From positions 1-64,000 of the forward strand of contig CADDZS010000001.1 of NCBI GenBank assembly GCA_902812485.1: a stretch of DNA of 64,000 nt, in the 5' to 3' direction. The translations under genes and the position numbers were made by a program. Shown here in pieces: positions 1-9,404 of this stretch. Below the pieces are notes generated by a model. It did no database searches. It had not been told where the DNA came from and saw only the letters and a list, made by a program, of their open reading frames with translations. The DNA is from an archaeon (GTDB lineage: Archaea > Thermoproteota > Nitrososphaeria > Nitrososphaerales > CADDZS01). Numbering within the stretch: the stretch's first letter is position 1; each line of letters begins with the position of its first letter.

Positions 1-131
1 TCTTTTTGACTGTGAGTTAGGGCTCTTTTGCCTCCTGAGCTCTCTCTTTCTTTATTCCTCCTTCATGATTCTTAGGAGAAATAAACTCTCAAAAAGAATA
101 GTTTCGGATTAGATTTGACTAATTTAACTGC

Positions 132-1391
132 TTATTTGTAGATTCGTATTTGCGGATTGATCATTCCAAGTATATTTGGAACGGTTAGCCCTTCAAGGAT
201 TCTGTCGTTGAACCATCTGCAGACTGCTACCAAGCATCTGTCCCTGATCCGTCTGCAGCCATCGCCTATGCTTTGGTGTTGTTGCTCTTGTCTTTTCTCC
301 ATCCTGTTGTTCAGGATCAGAAGCAAGCTATACGCCAGGAGGACTAGGTGCGAGTGGATTATCGCCGCGTCGCTCTCCCTGAACCTATAGTCTTCAAATC
401 CAAGCACGTTTTTGATGTCCCAGTGAAATGATTCTATGCGAGCTCTCTTTAGAGCATGCTTGATTATTGTCGCGGTTGAAGGTTCTTTGCTCTTCAGAAT
501 GTTGGTGCAGGTGAAGTGAATGTCTTTTGTGTCAGCCTTGCAGTTGAACACAATTCGTGTGTTCTTTCCACCCATCTTTGGAATGTATACTTCAGTGTCG
601 AGACATTGGTAGAGCTCGCCGTCAACCTCAACATCATGGAAGAGAGGTCTTGATCTGTCAAGAAGCTCTGAGACATTCAATCTCTCTTCATTGTGGAATA
701 CAATACGATTGCTCTTTGCCTCGCTCACCCAATTGAAGCCTCTATCTTCAGCGTGTTTGACCATCTCTCCACAGAAGTACCACTCGTCGAACTCAGCTAT
801 CACGTGCTTGGATGGCGGATTGAACTCATCGACCATCTCGCATGCAAGATCTATCTTGTTTTCGAATGGTTTCTTCGTCGAGCCTTCAGACATGTAGAGA
901 CGCAGATCGATTGGATTGGTCGTTTCGTTTACAGAGCACACTTCTGTGACGTAATTGTGTCCCTTGATCATACCATGCTTTAAGTCGTGGTGGTATCCAA
1001 CTCCCTCTCCAGAATATCTTTCGACATTGGTGTCGTCGTCCAAAATCAGGTAGCAGGGTTCTTCTGTTGTCGAGCCTCGAAGAAGATCTAGCTCCTCTTC
1101 AACAAGTTTCACTCTTCTTTGATTCAGAGCCTTGTAATCCCGTTTTGGATTAGTTATGAATCGATTCAGGTTGCTCTGGTCCTTGTGCGGGATGAATGTG
1201 TCGTTTATCTTGCTGACGTACTTCTCGCCTTCGTAGGCGAGCATTCCGGTGATAATCCTGACAAGATTGTCCTGCTGCGGCTTGCTCAGGAGCGGATTGA
1301 AATTCCTCAGGAGACCCTTGAGGGGTGAAGGAACTTCTGCAAGCATTCGAGGTTGAGATTGTCGCGAATTCCAAATTATCTCATGAGACAA
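132..1391 (-). CDS. IS-type DDE transposase (IS4/IS701-like)
   Basis: Probable DDE transposase of an insertion sequence, 419 aa. Visible catalytic blocks are ILDDDTNVERYSG near residue 117 (first Asp), AEFDEWYFCGEM near residue 199 (second Asp) and RARIESFHWDIKNVLG near residue 320. The last block keeps the E-x6-K spacing of the IS4-like YREK signature, although the Tyr is missing. Length fits the 400-450 aa usual for these enzymes and the frame is intact. The start is a TTG; no better ATG lies upstream. I could not find convincing terminal inverted repeats or a target-site duplication, so element boundaries are undefined. The neighbouring integrase remnant suggests a site of repeated insertion. 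Exact IS family is inferred. Confidence 0.75.
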   Translation of the reverse strand: MSHEIIWNSRQSQPRMLAEVPSPLKGLLRNFNPLLSKPQQDNLVRIITGMLAYEGEKYVSKINDTFIPHKDQSNLNRFITNPKRDYKALNQRRVKLVEEELDLLRGSTTEEPCYLILDDDTNVERYSGEGVGYHHDLKHGMIKGHNYVTEVCSVNETTNPIDLRLYMSEGSTKKPFENKIDLACEMVDEFNPPSKHVIAEFDEWYFCGEMVKHAEDRGFNWVSEAKSNRIVFHNEERLNVSELLDRSRPLFHDVEVDGELYQCLDTEVYIPKMGGKNTRIVFNCKADTKDIHFTCTNILKSKEPSTATIIKHALKRARIESFHWDIKNVLGFEDYRFRESDAAIIHSHLVLLAYSLLLILNNRMEKRQEQQHQSIGDGCRRIRDRCLVAVCRWFNDRILEGLTVPNILGMINPQIRIYK

Positions 1392-1984
1392 GAAACCTAG
1401 ACCACAAGCGTAAATTTACAAATATCCAGTTAATCCTTCCAGAAATTGCTGAGTACAGACAGGTGATCCGAAGTATTGCATGATTTATGTCTCTTCTGAC
1501 CCAAACACTTTCATCTAGGTCATGGAGCACATCACCTGGAAAGAAGCAATCTTTTATTTTCATGAATGCTTTATCATCGTCACCAACATTCATTTCTTGT
1601 TGTTTCTAAGGTATCAAGCAACCAGTTCAGTTGGATTGTTTACCATTTGACAATCCTAACGACAACATGCAATATCTGCCTAGTTCGCAAAATAGAAAGA
1701 GCCTGCATGATCAGCAAATCAGCAAAAGTCACAAGACAGAGCCAAATACGCTCAATTTTGTTGCTGAAACAATCGCCGTCTAATTCAACGAGTCTTCCTT
1801 AAGCGTTACTCGAACCATCAACTGGAAATGTGCACGCGAGGGTCCTTCTTGACTCAACTGCGCCTGCAAGAATAGGGGGTCAGATTCAGATATTAGTTAC
1901 TCGACCCTTTTCCCTATCGTAGTAATTCGCTTACGTATTTCTGAGCGTGCCAAAAAAATGAGCACCAGATTGTTCCCTGAGTTA
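1392..1984. other. Gap with decayed coding sequence
   Basis: No intact gene is convincing here. A short leftward reading frame at 1381-1593 includes DESVWVRRDI, which is loosely reminiscent of the region downstream of the first catalytic Arg in archaeal tyrosine recombinases. It could be a further piece of the integrase remnant described next, but the match is weak and the spacing is wrong by about 400 bases. Confidence 0.3.
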
Positions 1985-2240
1985 TCACATAGGATTTTTG
2001 CCACCCGCAATTGCATAATCTTTTGCTTCAATGCGTTCGACATGCTTGACCTTCAGATAATCCCATGCACCAACTCTGAAGCCCCCAGAAACCATGAATA
2101 ACACTATGACGTTGATTCTAGGATCGTGGTACCCCAGAATCGAGAGGAATCCCTCTCTGTCGTCGTAGCTCTGTCATTTGCGTGTCTTCTTCCCTTTGGT
2201 ATCCTTTTGGATACAATAGAGTAGCTTCTAGTTCGAAAAA
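1985..2240 (-). pseudogene. Tyrosine recombinase (integrase) remnant
   Basis: Two adjoining leftward reading frames carry pieces of an archaeal tyrosine recombinase. The upstream piece reads KRIPKGRRHANDRA, like the linker before the catalytic domain. The downstream piece contains VIVLFMVSGGFRVGAWDYLK, which matches the first catalytic-Arg block (S-G-x-R-x-G-A-W-D-Y-L) of integrases from mesophilic TACK archaea. The frames are joined if one base is added in the G run near position 2155, but a TGA at 1985-1987 then ends the protein well before the C-terminal His/Tyr boxes. The 3' end of tRNA-Arg(CCG) lies about 215 bases away and faces it, the arrangement expected of an element integrated at a tRNA. 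No second copy of the tRNA end was found, so any element likely continues left of the window or is lost. Confidence 0.6.
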
Positions 2241-2243
2241 AAA

Positions 2244-2271
2244 TTGCGGAGTATATAAGGACTATTTAAAG
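2244..2271 (+). promoter_or_regulatory. TATA-containing element, copy 1
   Basis: A 28-base stretch with TATATAA followed about 5 bases later by TTTAAAG. It is 24/28 identical to a stretch at 36094-36121. Archaeal TATA boxes look like this, but no clear gene follows on the plus strand before the tRNA. Both copies lie beside decayed genes, so it could be a promoter left from a mobile element or the start of an unannotated small RNA. Assignment is tentative. Confidence 0.35.
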
Positions 2272-2454
2272 AGCCGATCGAAGCAAAAATTGGAAAAACA
2301 GACAACGGCTCTAGAGGAACTGAAGAGAAAGAAGCTAGACAGATAGGAGAAGCTAAACCTAACAATTCTACCTACTACTCTACTGCATCTGTTTATTCTT
2401 CTTCTTCTTCTTTGCTGTTGCTCAGCAGGTTCTATATTTGAATCTAAATAAAAT

Positions 2455-2629
2455 CGGGCCCGATGGGATTTGAACCCATGACCTATGGCTCCGGAGGCAT
2501 GCGATTTACTACTGAATAGTAAACCATCGCCCTAATCTGTTTGCAAGAGCCTGCTCAAGACAGTTCTTTTTTCCTGGCTCCTAGCAATTTCTGGAAAGCC
2601 GCAATTTATCCATGCTAGGCTACGGGCCC
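2455..2629 (-). tRNA. tRNA-Arg(CCG), two introns
   Basis: Acceptor stem GGGCCCG pairs with CGGGCCC. The T arm is ATGGG-TTCAAAT-CCCAT and the discriminator is G. Removing about 73 nt (2534-2606) from the D loop and about 26 nt (2498-2523) from the anticodon stem gives a 76-nt tRNA. Its D stem is GCCT/AGGGC, its anticodon stem ATGGC/GCCAT and its loop CTCCGGA, with anticodon CCG. The second intron falls between positions 30 and 31 and folds into a hairpin with stem TTTACTA/TAGTAAA. Both sites are non-canonical (the usual site is 37/38) but typical of archaeal bulge-helix-bulge splicing in TACK lineages. Exact splice points could shift by a few bases. Confidence 0.85.
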
Positions 2630-2653
2630 ATTTCTAGATTTGTCAAGCTATCC

Positions 2654-2662
2654 GTAATAAGC
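2654..2662 (-). promoter_or_regulatory. Probable TATA box for tRNA-Arg
   Basis: GCTTATTAC on the minus strand, about 25-33 bases upstream of the first tRNA base, the normal distance for an archaeal TATA box. Short and AT-rich, so only moderately specific. Confidence 0.4.
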
Positions 2663-2756
2663 CTTGGTCGATTTTTTCAATGATTTTATTTTGAAACATG
2701 CAAGAAGCTGAAAAATGATTAAGGGGACTACTTTGTATCATCTTTGGAAATAGATG

Positions 2757-3527
2757 TCACGCTGAAACGTACTCGATCACTATGGTGTGCCCGGTACCAT
2801 ATGGATAGCCGTTCCCAATGTTCCATGAAGGATTACCCTGCGCACTTGCGTAGCAGGGGGACGAAAGCGACGCGGAATTAGTGCTGTTGCAGTAATCCAG
2901 AGTGTCTAGGACGAGGCTGTCATAGTTGAAACTTGTGGGCTCCTGCCTACCGTCCACAATCAAAAGCACTTGATGTGAACTGTTTGCTGTAAAACCGAGT
3001 ACATCCGTATTGTTGAACACAATCGGTCTTTGAGAGCCGTTAAATAGCTCATATGCGTAAGTAGCTGCCCACACTTGGAAAAAATTTCCCAACGTATAGT
3101 TTGTGTTAGTCGGCGACTCGATATGAATTATCCCGGTGTCATCATGAGTGTGTAGAGGCTCATAGCATGTTGATGCAGCGTAAAATGGTACGCCATTTGA
3201 TGCCGTGCCGTCCACAAAGGCTCCTTCCATACCCACTCCAGGCGGGATGGTGACATTTTTCCCGTCAATTATTATTCTAAGCCAGGGATGTACATGGTAA
3301 GCAAGTGTCTCCGTTGTAAGGCAGCTATAGGGGAACTTGTAATTTCCAGGAGGTGGCAGGACAGAACCCGTCGAGCTGGTATTCTCCTTCGCGCTGACAT
3401 ACAGTACCCCCACGATTACGAGCAAGATTATGACCGCGGGAATCACGTACGACCAGGGAATTCTTCCCCTTTCTTGAGCCCGCCTGCGCCTTGCGCTGAC
3501 GTCCTGAGATTTCTTCTTCTTGGACAA
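2757..3527 (-). CDS. Membrane-anchored extracellular protein, HVHP/HTHD motifs
   Basis: 256 aa. A short lysine/arginine-rich cytoplasmic tail (residues 1-24) precedes one membrane segment (about 25-45), so the rest is probably outside the cell. The outer domain carries YHVHPWLRIIIDG near residue 78, PLHTHDDTGIIHIES near residue 124 and TLGNFFQVW near residue 145, with several N-x-S/T sites and four to five cysteines. Paired His-x-His-Pro and His-Thr-His-Asp motifs suggest metal binding. I recall similar secreted proteins of unknown function in Nitrososphaerota and some bacteria. The TATA-poor gap and opposite neighbour lysS give no functional hint. Function unknown. Confidence 0.75.
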   Translation of the reverse strand: MSKKKKSQDVSARRRRAQERGRIPWSYVIPAVIILLVIVGVLYVSAKENTSSTGSVLPPPGNYKFPYSCLTTETLAYHVHPWLRIIIDGKNVTIPPGVGMEGAFVDGTASNGVPFYAASTCYEPLHTHDDTGIIHIESPTNTNYTLGNFFQVWAATYAYELFNGSQRPIVFNNTDVLGFTANSSHQVLLIVDGRQEPTSFNYDSLVLDTLDYCNSTNSASLSSPCYASAQGNPSWNIGNGYPYGTGHTIVIEYVSA

Positions 3528-3734
3528 TATCGCAATCGTTCCTATTCTAACTGGAAGTGCAAGAATCTGACGATTCCTAATGCCTTTCTAGCTTATTCGT
3601 CGGGAAATAAGCGTTACAGTCTGAGACTCACCAGTTTCCGTTCGAGACTCAGTTTATCAGCGCTCCTTACCTTCGTCCACAAAATGAACCCAAGGTACTG
3701 ATATCACGATGGGAGACCGGATTTCTGTCCAGTG

Positions 3735-5456
3735 TTAGTTCAGCGCCAAATTCAACCGTTCCCTTACCCTCTCCAAACCGACGTCACAGATGTAGTTTCC
3801 AAGTCGAGGTCCCCGATCGATGCCAAGAAGTATCTTGTATAGTAACTTGAACCACTGGCTCGGTTCAATTCCGTTATTCCTTGCGGTTTCGAAAATCAGA
3901 GACTGAACCTCTTGCGGTTCGCAATGAGGGGATTTCTTGCTCAAGAGAGAAGATAACTCGCGAATAGCGTTTCTTTCCCTCTCTGAAAGCTCTACATGTT
4001 CCTGCTTTATGCTAAATTCCTTTGACCAGTTAATCGCGTACCTGATTCTTGCCTTAACGTCGGCATCAACCTCCCTTATCACGCGATACTGGAGCAATCT
4101 CTTTGCGATATAGCCTTCCGGATCCTCAGGCGGCGCAACGGTCGCGAGCTCCGCAAGAAGATTGTACGGGACATGCTGAGAAGGCTTCTGAGGCGGATTC
4201 CTCAAATTTACATAATAGTAGATCCCCTTGAGACGTATCTCCTTCATCTTGTTCGGCTCTCTCACCTTTCCGAAATAAAGATCTTCGAGCTGGTCGTATT
4301 CCTCCATATACGAAGGTATGTCCTCTTCAGAAATATTTCTAGAGCCAATTATCCTCTTGAAGTAAAAGAGTAGGAGCGTCTTGGGACTCGCAAGCGAGAG
4401 CCATTTCTGCGGAGTGACCAAATTCCCGGTGGATTTTGAGATCTTCCTCCCAGACTTGTCTTGGAACAATTCGTAAACGACGTGGTAGGGAGGAGGAAAG
4501 CCTAGCACATTCTCACAAACCCAATCGTTGATCTTGACTGAATCTCGAAGCTCCTTTCCATGGGCCTCATATCTTATATCAAGGGCTGCCCAGCGAGCCG
4601 CAAACTCCACCTTCCAGGAGAGTTTCCCCTCTCCCTTCGTGATGTCTGCATAGCCCTCGTAACCGCAGCCTTCAATCCATTTCTTTCCGATTTCATCGCC
4701 TACACATCTATAATGAACTTTCTTTGTCGAAGGATCGTAGCCGTCTGCGTGGGCCACATTCAACCTCCCACACTTGGCACAACGGGGAAAGTAGGGTAGA
4801 GTTTCTTCGAATTTGGTCTGACCGGTCATCTCCTCTATTTTCTCTCCAATGCGCTTCGCGTCTTTCAGTATGAGATCGATCTCCTTTAGGAGAAGTCCCT
4901 TCTTGTAGGCCTCGTAACCGCTTTGAAAAATGTAGGAGAGACGAAGTGCCTCTAGTCCTTCAATCAGAAGGCCGCTCATGTGGGCTCCGTAGGATCCATG
5001 ACAATCGAATGGATCTCTTATTTCCGAAACTGGTTTCCCTATTTCTCCCTCAAGCCACGAAGGGAGTCCTGCCGGCACTTTTCTCAACGCATCCATGTCA
5101 TCAGAGTATGCTATTAGCTCGGACTGGAATCCTGCCTCTTCTAGGGCCATCTTTACTCCGTAAGCTCTTGCAGCATCTCCTAAGCTACCGATGTGAGGGA
5201 TACCCGATGCTCCGAGGCCTGATTCTACTCGGATTCTCGTGAGGTTCCTGCCAAGTCTCTTCTCCCGCTCGACGATCTCCTTCGCCACTCTATCGAGCCA
5301 GGTCCCACGCCCAATTACCCCCTCATTTTCACTTCTCCGTTCGTCTTCTTTTTCGAATTCTTCTTCCTTCTCCTCAGTCTCGTCCGGAGAGTTGCCTCCA
5401 AGATCCTGCACCTTTGATTCTGGCCCGTCGGCTTCAGTACGCAGCTCTGATGTCAT
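3735..5456 (-). CDS. lysS: Lysyl-tRNA synthetase, class I
   Basis: Charges tRNA-Lys in the cytoplasm. Class I signatures are SGIPHIGSLGDA (HIGH-type, near residue 83) and GRKISKSTGN (KMSKS-type, near residue 340). A zinc-like cluster FPRCAKCGRLNVAH lies near residue 225. The protein is about 45 residues longer at the N terminus than typical archaeal class I LysRS; the extra segment is very acidic (Glu/Asp/Ser-rich), with family similarity starting near GTWLDRVAKEIVE. An ATG at 5456 is preferred to the TTG two codons upstream; a GTG a few codons in is possible. The gene is divergent from a HAD gene only about 40 bases away, so promoters must overlap or one start is too far upstream. Confidence 0.93.
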   Translation of the reverse strand: MTSELRTEADGPESKVQDLGGNSPDETEEKEEEFEKEDERRSENEGVIGRGTWLDRVAKEIVEREKRLGRNLTRIRVESGLGASGIPHIGSLGDAARAYGVKMALEEAGFQSELIAYSDDMDALRKVPAGLPSWLEGEIGKPVSEIRDPFDCHGSYGAHMSGLLIEGLEALRLSYIFQSGYEAYKKGLLLKEIDLILKDAKRIGEKIEEMTGQTKFEETLPYFPRCAKCGRLNVAHADGYDPSTKKVHYRCVGDEIGKKWIEGCGYEGYADITKGEGKLSWKVEFAARWAALDIRYEAHGKELRDSVKINDWVCENVLGFPPPYHVVYELFQDKSGRKISKSTGNLVTPQKWLSLASPKTLLLFYFKRIIGSRNISEEDIPSYMEEYDQLEDLYFGKVREPNKMKEIRLKGIYYYVNLRNPPQKPSQHVPYNLLAELATVAPPEDPEGYIAKRLLQYRVIREVDADVKARIRYAINWSKEFSIKQEHVELSERERNAIRELSSLLSKKSPHCEPQEVQSLIFETARNNGIEPSQWFKLLYKILLGIDRGPRLGNYICDVGLERVRERLNLALN

Positions 5457-5498
5457 GAACAAGGGAAATCACTTTATCACTTCACGGTAAAAACGATT

Positions 5499-6254
5499 TT
5501 GTCGAAAGTAGGGTGGACTTGCTTGGATTTTCATCGATCTTCGGAAAAGTCTAGAACGTTCAACCTTCAATTTCGGCCGAGCGCAGTCCTATTTGATCTA
5601 GATGGAACCCTTGTGGAGTTCAAGTTCAAAGTGCGCGAATCACGAAGGGCTATGATTGAATGGCTGCGTCAGAAAGGGTTCAAAGTACAGAATTTGACTG
5701 AAGCCACACGTACGCAGGAAATAATCGACGCTGCCTACAAAGAGTGGAAAGAAGGATCAATTGACTCTCCCATCAGGAGGTCGTTCGGATCCTTTGAAGC
5801 CGTTAAAGCTGAGCTATCTTCCATTCTTGATCAATTCGAATTTGCGGCTTTTCAAGACGCAAGACCGCACACCGGGTCGCTCGAAACACTGAAGGAGCTC
5901 AGGCAAAGAAAGATTGAGCTCGCAATAGTCACAAACAGCGGAAGGCGCCCCGTAGATTCTGTTCTCAAGAAGTTTGGGTTTCTACAATTCGTATCTCTTG
6001 TGTTAACTCGGAATGAGCTTTCAAGGTTGAAACCAGATCCCGAGGGATTGATCAAAGCTTTGAACATTTTCAAAGTCAGACGAGAAGGAGCAGTCTTCGT
6101 AGGAGACTCGATAATCGATATCGAAGCTGCTCGCAATGCTGGGATAAGATCTATTGCCGTATCTTGCGGAATGTACAGCGAGTCTGAACTCAAGAAAAAT
6201 CATCCTGACTTCTTGATTTCCAAAATCGAGGAGCTTGTTAAGCTAATCCCGTGA
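5499..6254 (+). CDS. HAD-superfamily hydrolase (phosphatase-like)
   Basis: 251 aa, likely a small-molecule phosphatase. HAD motif I is AVLFDLDGTLVEF near residue 30, with the nucleophile Asp and the D+2 acid. Motif II is IVTNSGRRP near residue 145, and the motif III/IV region is VFVGDSIIDIEAARNAG near residue 200. An alpha-helical cap fits between motifs I and II, as in phosphoglycolate phosphatase and beta-phosphoglucomutase relatives. The start is a TTG with about 28 residues before motif I, slightly long; a second TTG nine codons later is an alternative. Substrate cannot be told from sequence. It precedes hutH on the same strand with an 84-base gap, so co-transcription is possible. Confidence 0.88.
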   Translation: MSKVGWTCLDFHRSSEKSRTFNLQFRPSAVLFDLDGTLVEFKFKVRESRRAMIEWLRQKGFKVQNLTEATRTQEIIDAAYKEWKEGSIDSPIRRSFGSFEAVKAELSSILDQFEFAAFQDARPHTGSLETLKELRQRKIELAIVTNSGRRPVDSVLKKFGFLQFVSLVLTRNELSRLKPDPEGLIKALNIFKVRREGAVFVGDSIIDIEAARNAGIRSIAVSCGMYSESELKKNHPDFLISKIEELVKLIP

Positions 6255-6338
6255 GAGAGCGGAGGCAAACTTATTTCAATGAAGCTCAACAGAGTGCGTT
6301 CTCGAAGTTTGCTGGAAGAGGGGAAAAGGAAGAAAAAC

Positions 6339-7865
6339 ATGACTCAAGGCACAAGTATCTCGGTTGATGGACACTCTCTCACAACCGATCAAGTAGTGAA
6401 AATTGCTCGTGGATACGAAAGAGTTGAGATCACTTCACAGGCCCTTCAAAAAGTAAGAGAAGGCAGAAAATCTGTCGAAAGAATTCTAAAATCGGGAAAG
6501 ACAATTTACGGATTGAATACTGGATTCGGGAGACTGAGTGATGTAAGGATCAAAAGCGACCAGCTTGACGAGCTTCAGCTCAACCTGATAAGAAGCCATG
6601 CCGTCGGAACAGGTAGAAGCCTTTCAGTTGACGAAGTGAGGGCAGTCATGGCCGTTAGACTCAACACTTTGCTCAGGGGAAATTCTGGAATAAGGCCGGA
6701 TGTAGCCCAGCAGCTTCAGCGATTTCTCAATAAAGGAATTCATCCAGATATTCCACGATATGGTTCACTCGGGGCCAGCGGAGATCTCGCTCCCTCGGCT
6801 CATTTGGCTTTGGCGCTAGTTGGAGAAGGATATGTCATCGACGAGTCTGGGAGGAAGCTACCTACAAAGTCTATTCTCCGCAGAAAGAAGGTCTCTCCAA
6901 TCAAGCTCAAAGCGAAGGAGGGACTTGCTATAATAAACGGAACTCAGGTGATGACTGGCCTTGGGTGTCTCTTGCTGAACGACTCCAATTCCCTCCTGTT
7001 CAATCTAGATGTGGCTGCGGCCATGACGCTGGAAGCCCTCAGAGGGAGCCAAGCCTCGTTTGAGTCAAGGATTCACCAGCTCAGGCCCTTGCACGGTCAG
7101 GCTCATGTTGCTTCTAGAATCCTCCGCTTGATCAGAGATTCGTCTTTGATTGGGACGAGCAACCGAATTCAGGATCCCTATTCTCTAAGGTGCGTCCCCC
7201 AGGTTCATGGTGCTTTTCTCGATGCTCTTCAATATCTGAATCAGGTTCTCGAGGTTGAACTGAACTCCGTGACGGACAATCCGATCATCTTTCCCGAAAC
7301 TGATGATGTCGTGAGCTCTGGAAACTTTCATGGTCAGCCGATCTCGCTTGCTCTCGATCTTCTCGGAGTGGCTCTTGCTTCAGCTTCGGTCATTTCGGAG
7401 CGAAGGATAAATAAGCTACTTTCCTCCTTCAACCCCGAACTTCCACTTTTCCTTGCAAAGGAATCGGGTCTGAACTCTGGTCTCATGGTGCTTCAGTATA
7501 CAGCAGCATCACTAGTCGCCGAAAACAGAATTCTCGCAAGACCATCGAGTGTGGATAGTGCAGACGTGTCAGGCGGCCAAGAGGACCATGCAAGCATGGG
7601 CGTGACATCTGCGCTCAAGGCTCGAAAAATCTGGAGGAACACGACGAAGGTGATAGCTCTTGAGCTTATGTGCGCTGCTCAGGCTATAGATCTTCTCCAA
7701 AACGGCAAGCTCGGTCAGGGGACTTCAATTGCATATTCACTGATCAGAAAGTATACTCAGACTGTGGAAAAAGACAGATCTCTCTCTGACGACCTCGAAA
7801 GAGTGGCGAGAGCTCTTGAGAACGACGAACTAAGGAGGGCAATAGAGGGAACAGTTCAACTGTAA
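6339..7865 (+). CDS. hutH: Histidine ammonia-lyase
   Basis: First step of histidine breakdown: L-histidine to urocanate plus ammonia. The MIO prosthetic group forms from the Ala-Ser-Gly triad, seen in GSLGASGDLAPSAHLAL near residue 145. Other family blocks are YGLNTGFGRLSDV (near 53), GTQVMTGLG (near 205) and SSGNFHGQPISLALD (near 325). From the ATG at 6339 the protein is 508 aa, the usual size. An in-frame ATG 20 codons upstream would add a basic tail; GGAAG just ahead of 6339 supports the shorter form. It converges on hutI and overlaps its 3' end by 10 bases. Confidence 0.95.
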   Translation: MTQGTSISVDGHSLTTDQVVKIARGYERVEITSQALQKVREGRKSVERILKSGKTIYGLNTGFGRLSDVRIKSDQLDELQLNLIRSHAVGTGRSLSVDEVRAVMAVRLNTLLRGNSGIRPDVAQQLQRFLNKGIHPDIPRYGSLGASGDLAPSAHLALALVGEGYVIDESGRKLPTKSILRRKKVSPIKLKAKEGLAIINGTQVMTGLGCLLLNDSNSLLFNLDVAAAMTLEALRGSQASFESRIHQLRPLHGQAHVASRILRLIRDSSLIGTSNRIQDPYSLRCVPQVHGAFLDALQYLNQVLEVELNSVTDNPIIFPETDDVVSSGNFHGQPISLALDLLGVALASASVISERRINKLLSSFNPELPLFLAKESGLNSGLMVLQYTAASLVAENRILARPSSVDSADVSGGQEDHASMGVTSALKARKIWRNTTKVIALELMCAAQAIDLLQNGKLGQGTSIAYSLIRKYTQTVEKDRSLSDDLERVARALENDELRRAIEGTVQL

Positions 7866-9184
7866 TGATTTCCAGCTGAGCGTGTGCCTAAATCCCTGTC
7901 TATCACGACCTTGCCTCTTTTGATTACCTTCTTGATGCAATCGGAAGAAATCCTATATGGTATCTCGCGATAGTTTTCAAGATCAAAAACTATCGCATCC
8001 AAGGACTTTCCGACTTCTAGCGAGCCCACGTCATCTGCCCTGCGTATCGCATGAGCGCTATTTACAGTTGCGGCAACAAGACACTCTGCGGGTGTCATCC
8101 TCATTCCGTAGCAGGCAAGCGAAATGACAAACTGCATCGATTCTATCCAGCTATTTGGGCTCAAATCAGTCCCCAGCGCCACCACTCCTCCCAAGTCGAA
8201 AAGTTCTCGGGCATTCGCATAGAGCCCAACAAAGGACGAAAGAGAAGTTCCAGGGAGCAAAACGCATGGTATCTTTCTTCGAGCAAGAGCTTCGAGACCA
8301 TTCCTTGAAGCATAGAGCAAGTGATCGGCTGAAACAACATTCATCCTCGCAGCAAATTCCGATCCTCCATGATCAGAAAATTCATCGGCATGGACCTTTG
8401 GAAGTAGTCCCTTCTCGGTTGAAAAATTCAATATTTCCCTAGCTTCTTCAGGCTCGAAAACTCCTTTCTCCAAAAAGACATCGCAAAAAGTTGCAAGCCT
8501 TCTTTTTGACGCGATCTCAATTGTTTCCTTCACTACCTCTTTGATGTACTCCCTTCGTCTGTTCTTGTACTCCTCGGGTATCGCATGAGCAGAAAGAAGA
8601 GTTGATTCGATGTCAAACCCCTTCACTTCGCGGAGGTAAGAAAGGATCTCTAGCAAACGGGTTTCAGTTTCCACGCAGAGCCCGTATCCTGACTTTACCT
8701 CAAATGTTGTAGTTCCAGATGCAAGCATCCTTGAAAGGCGCCTTCTTGTCTGTTCAATAATCTCTTCGTCTGAAGCCTTCCTAGTCTGGGAAACTGTTTT
8801 GAGTATACCACCCCCGTGTTTGAGAATCTCAAGATAGGGAACGCCCTTGACCTTGAGTTCGAGCTCTTCTTCTCTGCTACCTGCAAAGATTGCATGAGTA
8901 TGGGAATCCACGAATCCCGGAGTCACAAGACTTTGCTTGCAGTCGATTTCAATGGCAGATGAAGTGTCAACGTATTGGCGTATGTCCGATTCCCTTCCAA
9001 TGTAGCATATCCTTCCTTCCGAAGATGCGATCACAATTCGCTTCGAATCAGAGTTTTGAATAACTGATAGAGAATCTTCTGAGGGATGAATACAAGGTTC
9101 TGATGAGTGACCCGAGAGAGTCACAACTTGCCCGAAATTAGAAAGAACTAATTCAGCTCTTATTCTGCGTTCTTCTTTCTTCAA
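7856..9184 (-). CDS. hutI: Imidazolonepropionase
   Basis: Third step of histidine breakdown: 4-imidazolone-5-propanoate to N-formimino-L-glutamate. Amidohydrolase fold with metal ligands in GFVDSHTHAIFAGSREEE (near residue 91), a His in KVHADEFSDHGGSE (near 265) and SADHLLYAS (near 285), and a catalytic Asp in ALGTDLSPNS (near 346). 442 aa versus about 400-420 for typical HutI; the N terminus includes a loop around residues 25-50 that looks inserted. Starts at TTG. It is transcribed away from hutU and toward hutH, so the three hut genes are in at least three transcription units. Confidence 0.94.
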   Translation of the reverse strand: MKKEERRIRAELVLSNFGQVVTLSGHSSEPCIHPSEDSLSVIQNSDSKRIVIASSEGRICYIGRESDIRQYVDTSSAIEIDCKQSLVTPGFVDSHTHAIFAGSREEELELKVKGVPYLEILKHGGGILKTVSQTRKASDEEIIEQTRRRLSRMLASGTTTFEVKSGYGLCVETETRLLEILSYLREVKGFDIESTLLSAHAIPEEYKNRRREYIKEVVKETIEIASKRRLATFCDVFLEKGVFEPEEAREILNFSTEKGLLPKVHADEFSDHGGSEFAARMNVVSADHLLYASRNGLEALARRKIPCVLLPGTSLSSFVGLYANARELFDLGGVVALGTDLSPNSWIESMQFVISLACYGMRMTPAECLVAATVNSAHAIRRADDVGSLEVGKSLDAIVFDLENYREIPYRISSDCIKKVIKRGKVVIDRDLGTRSAGNHYS

Positions 9185-9404
9185 TTTTTCATTCGCTCAG
9201 ACCTTTTTCATTCGTCATTCATCAGCATATTTTCCTTCCCCGAATGCTTAACTCATACGATTCTGTCCTTGTTTCAGGATATAAGAAAATAATAATGTAA
9301 AGTAAACTCTTGTGCCCCCTTTTAGCTTGAACCCGATCTTTACATATCACGCCTTTCGGATTTACATCCCAGTGTGAGTTAAGAGAAGAAGGGGGAGGGC
9401 TGAC

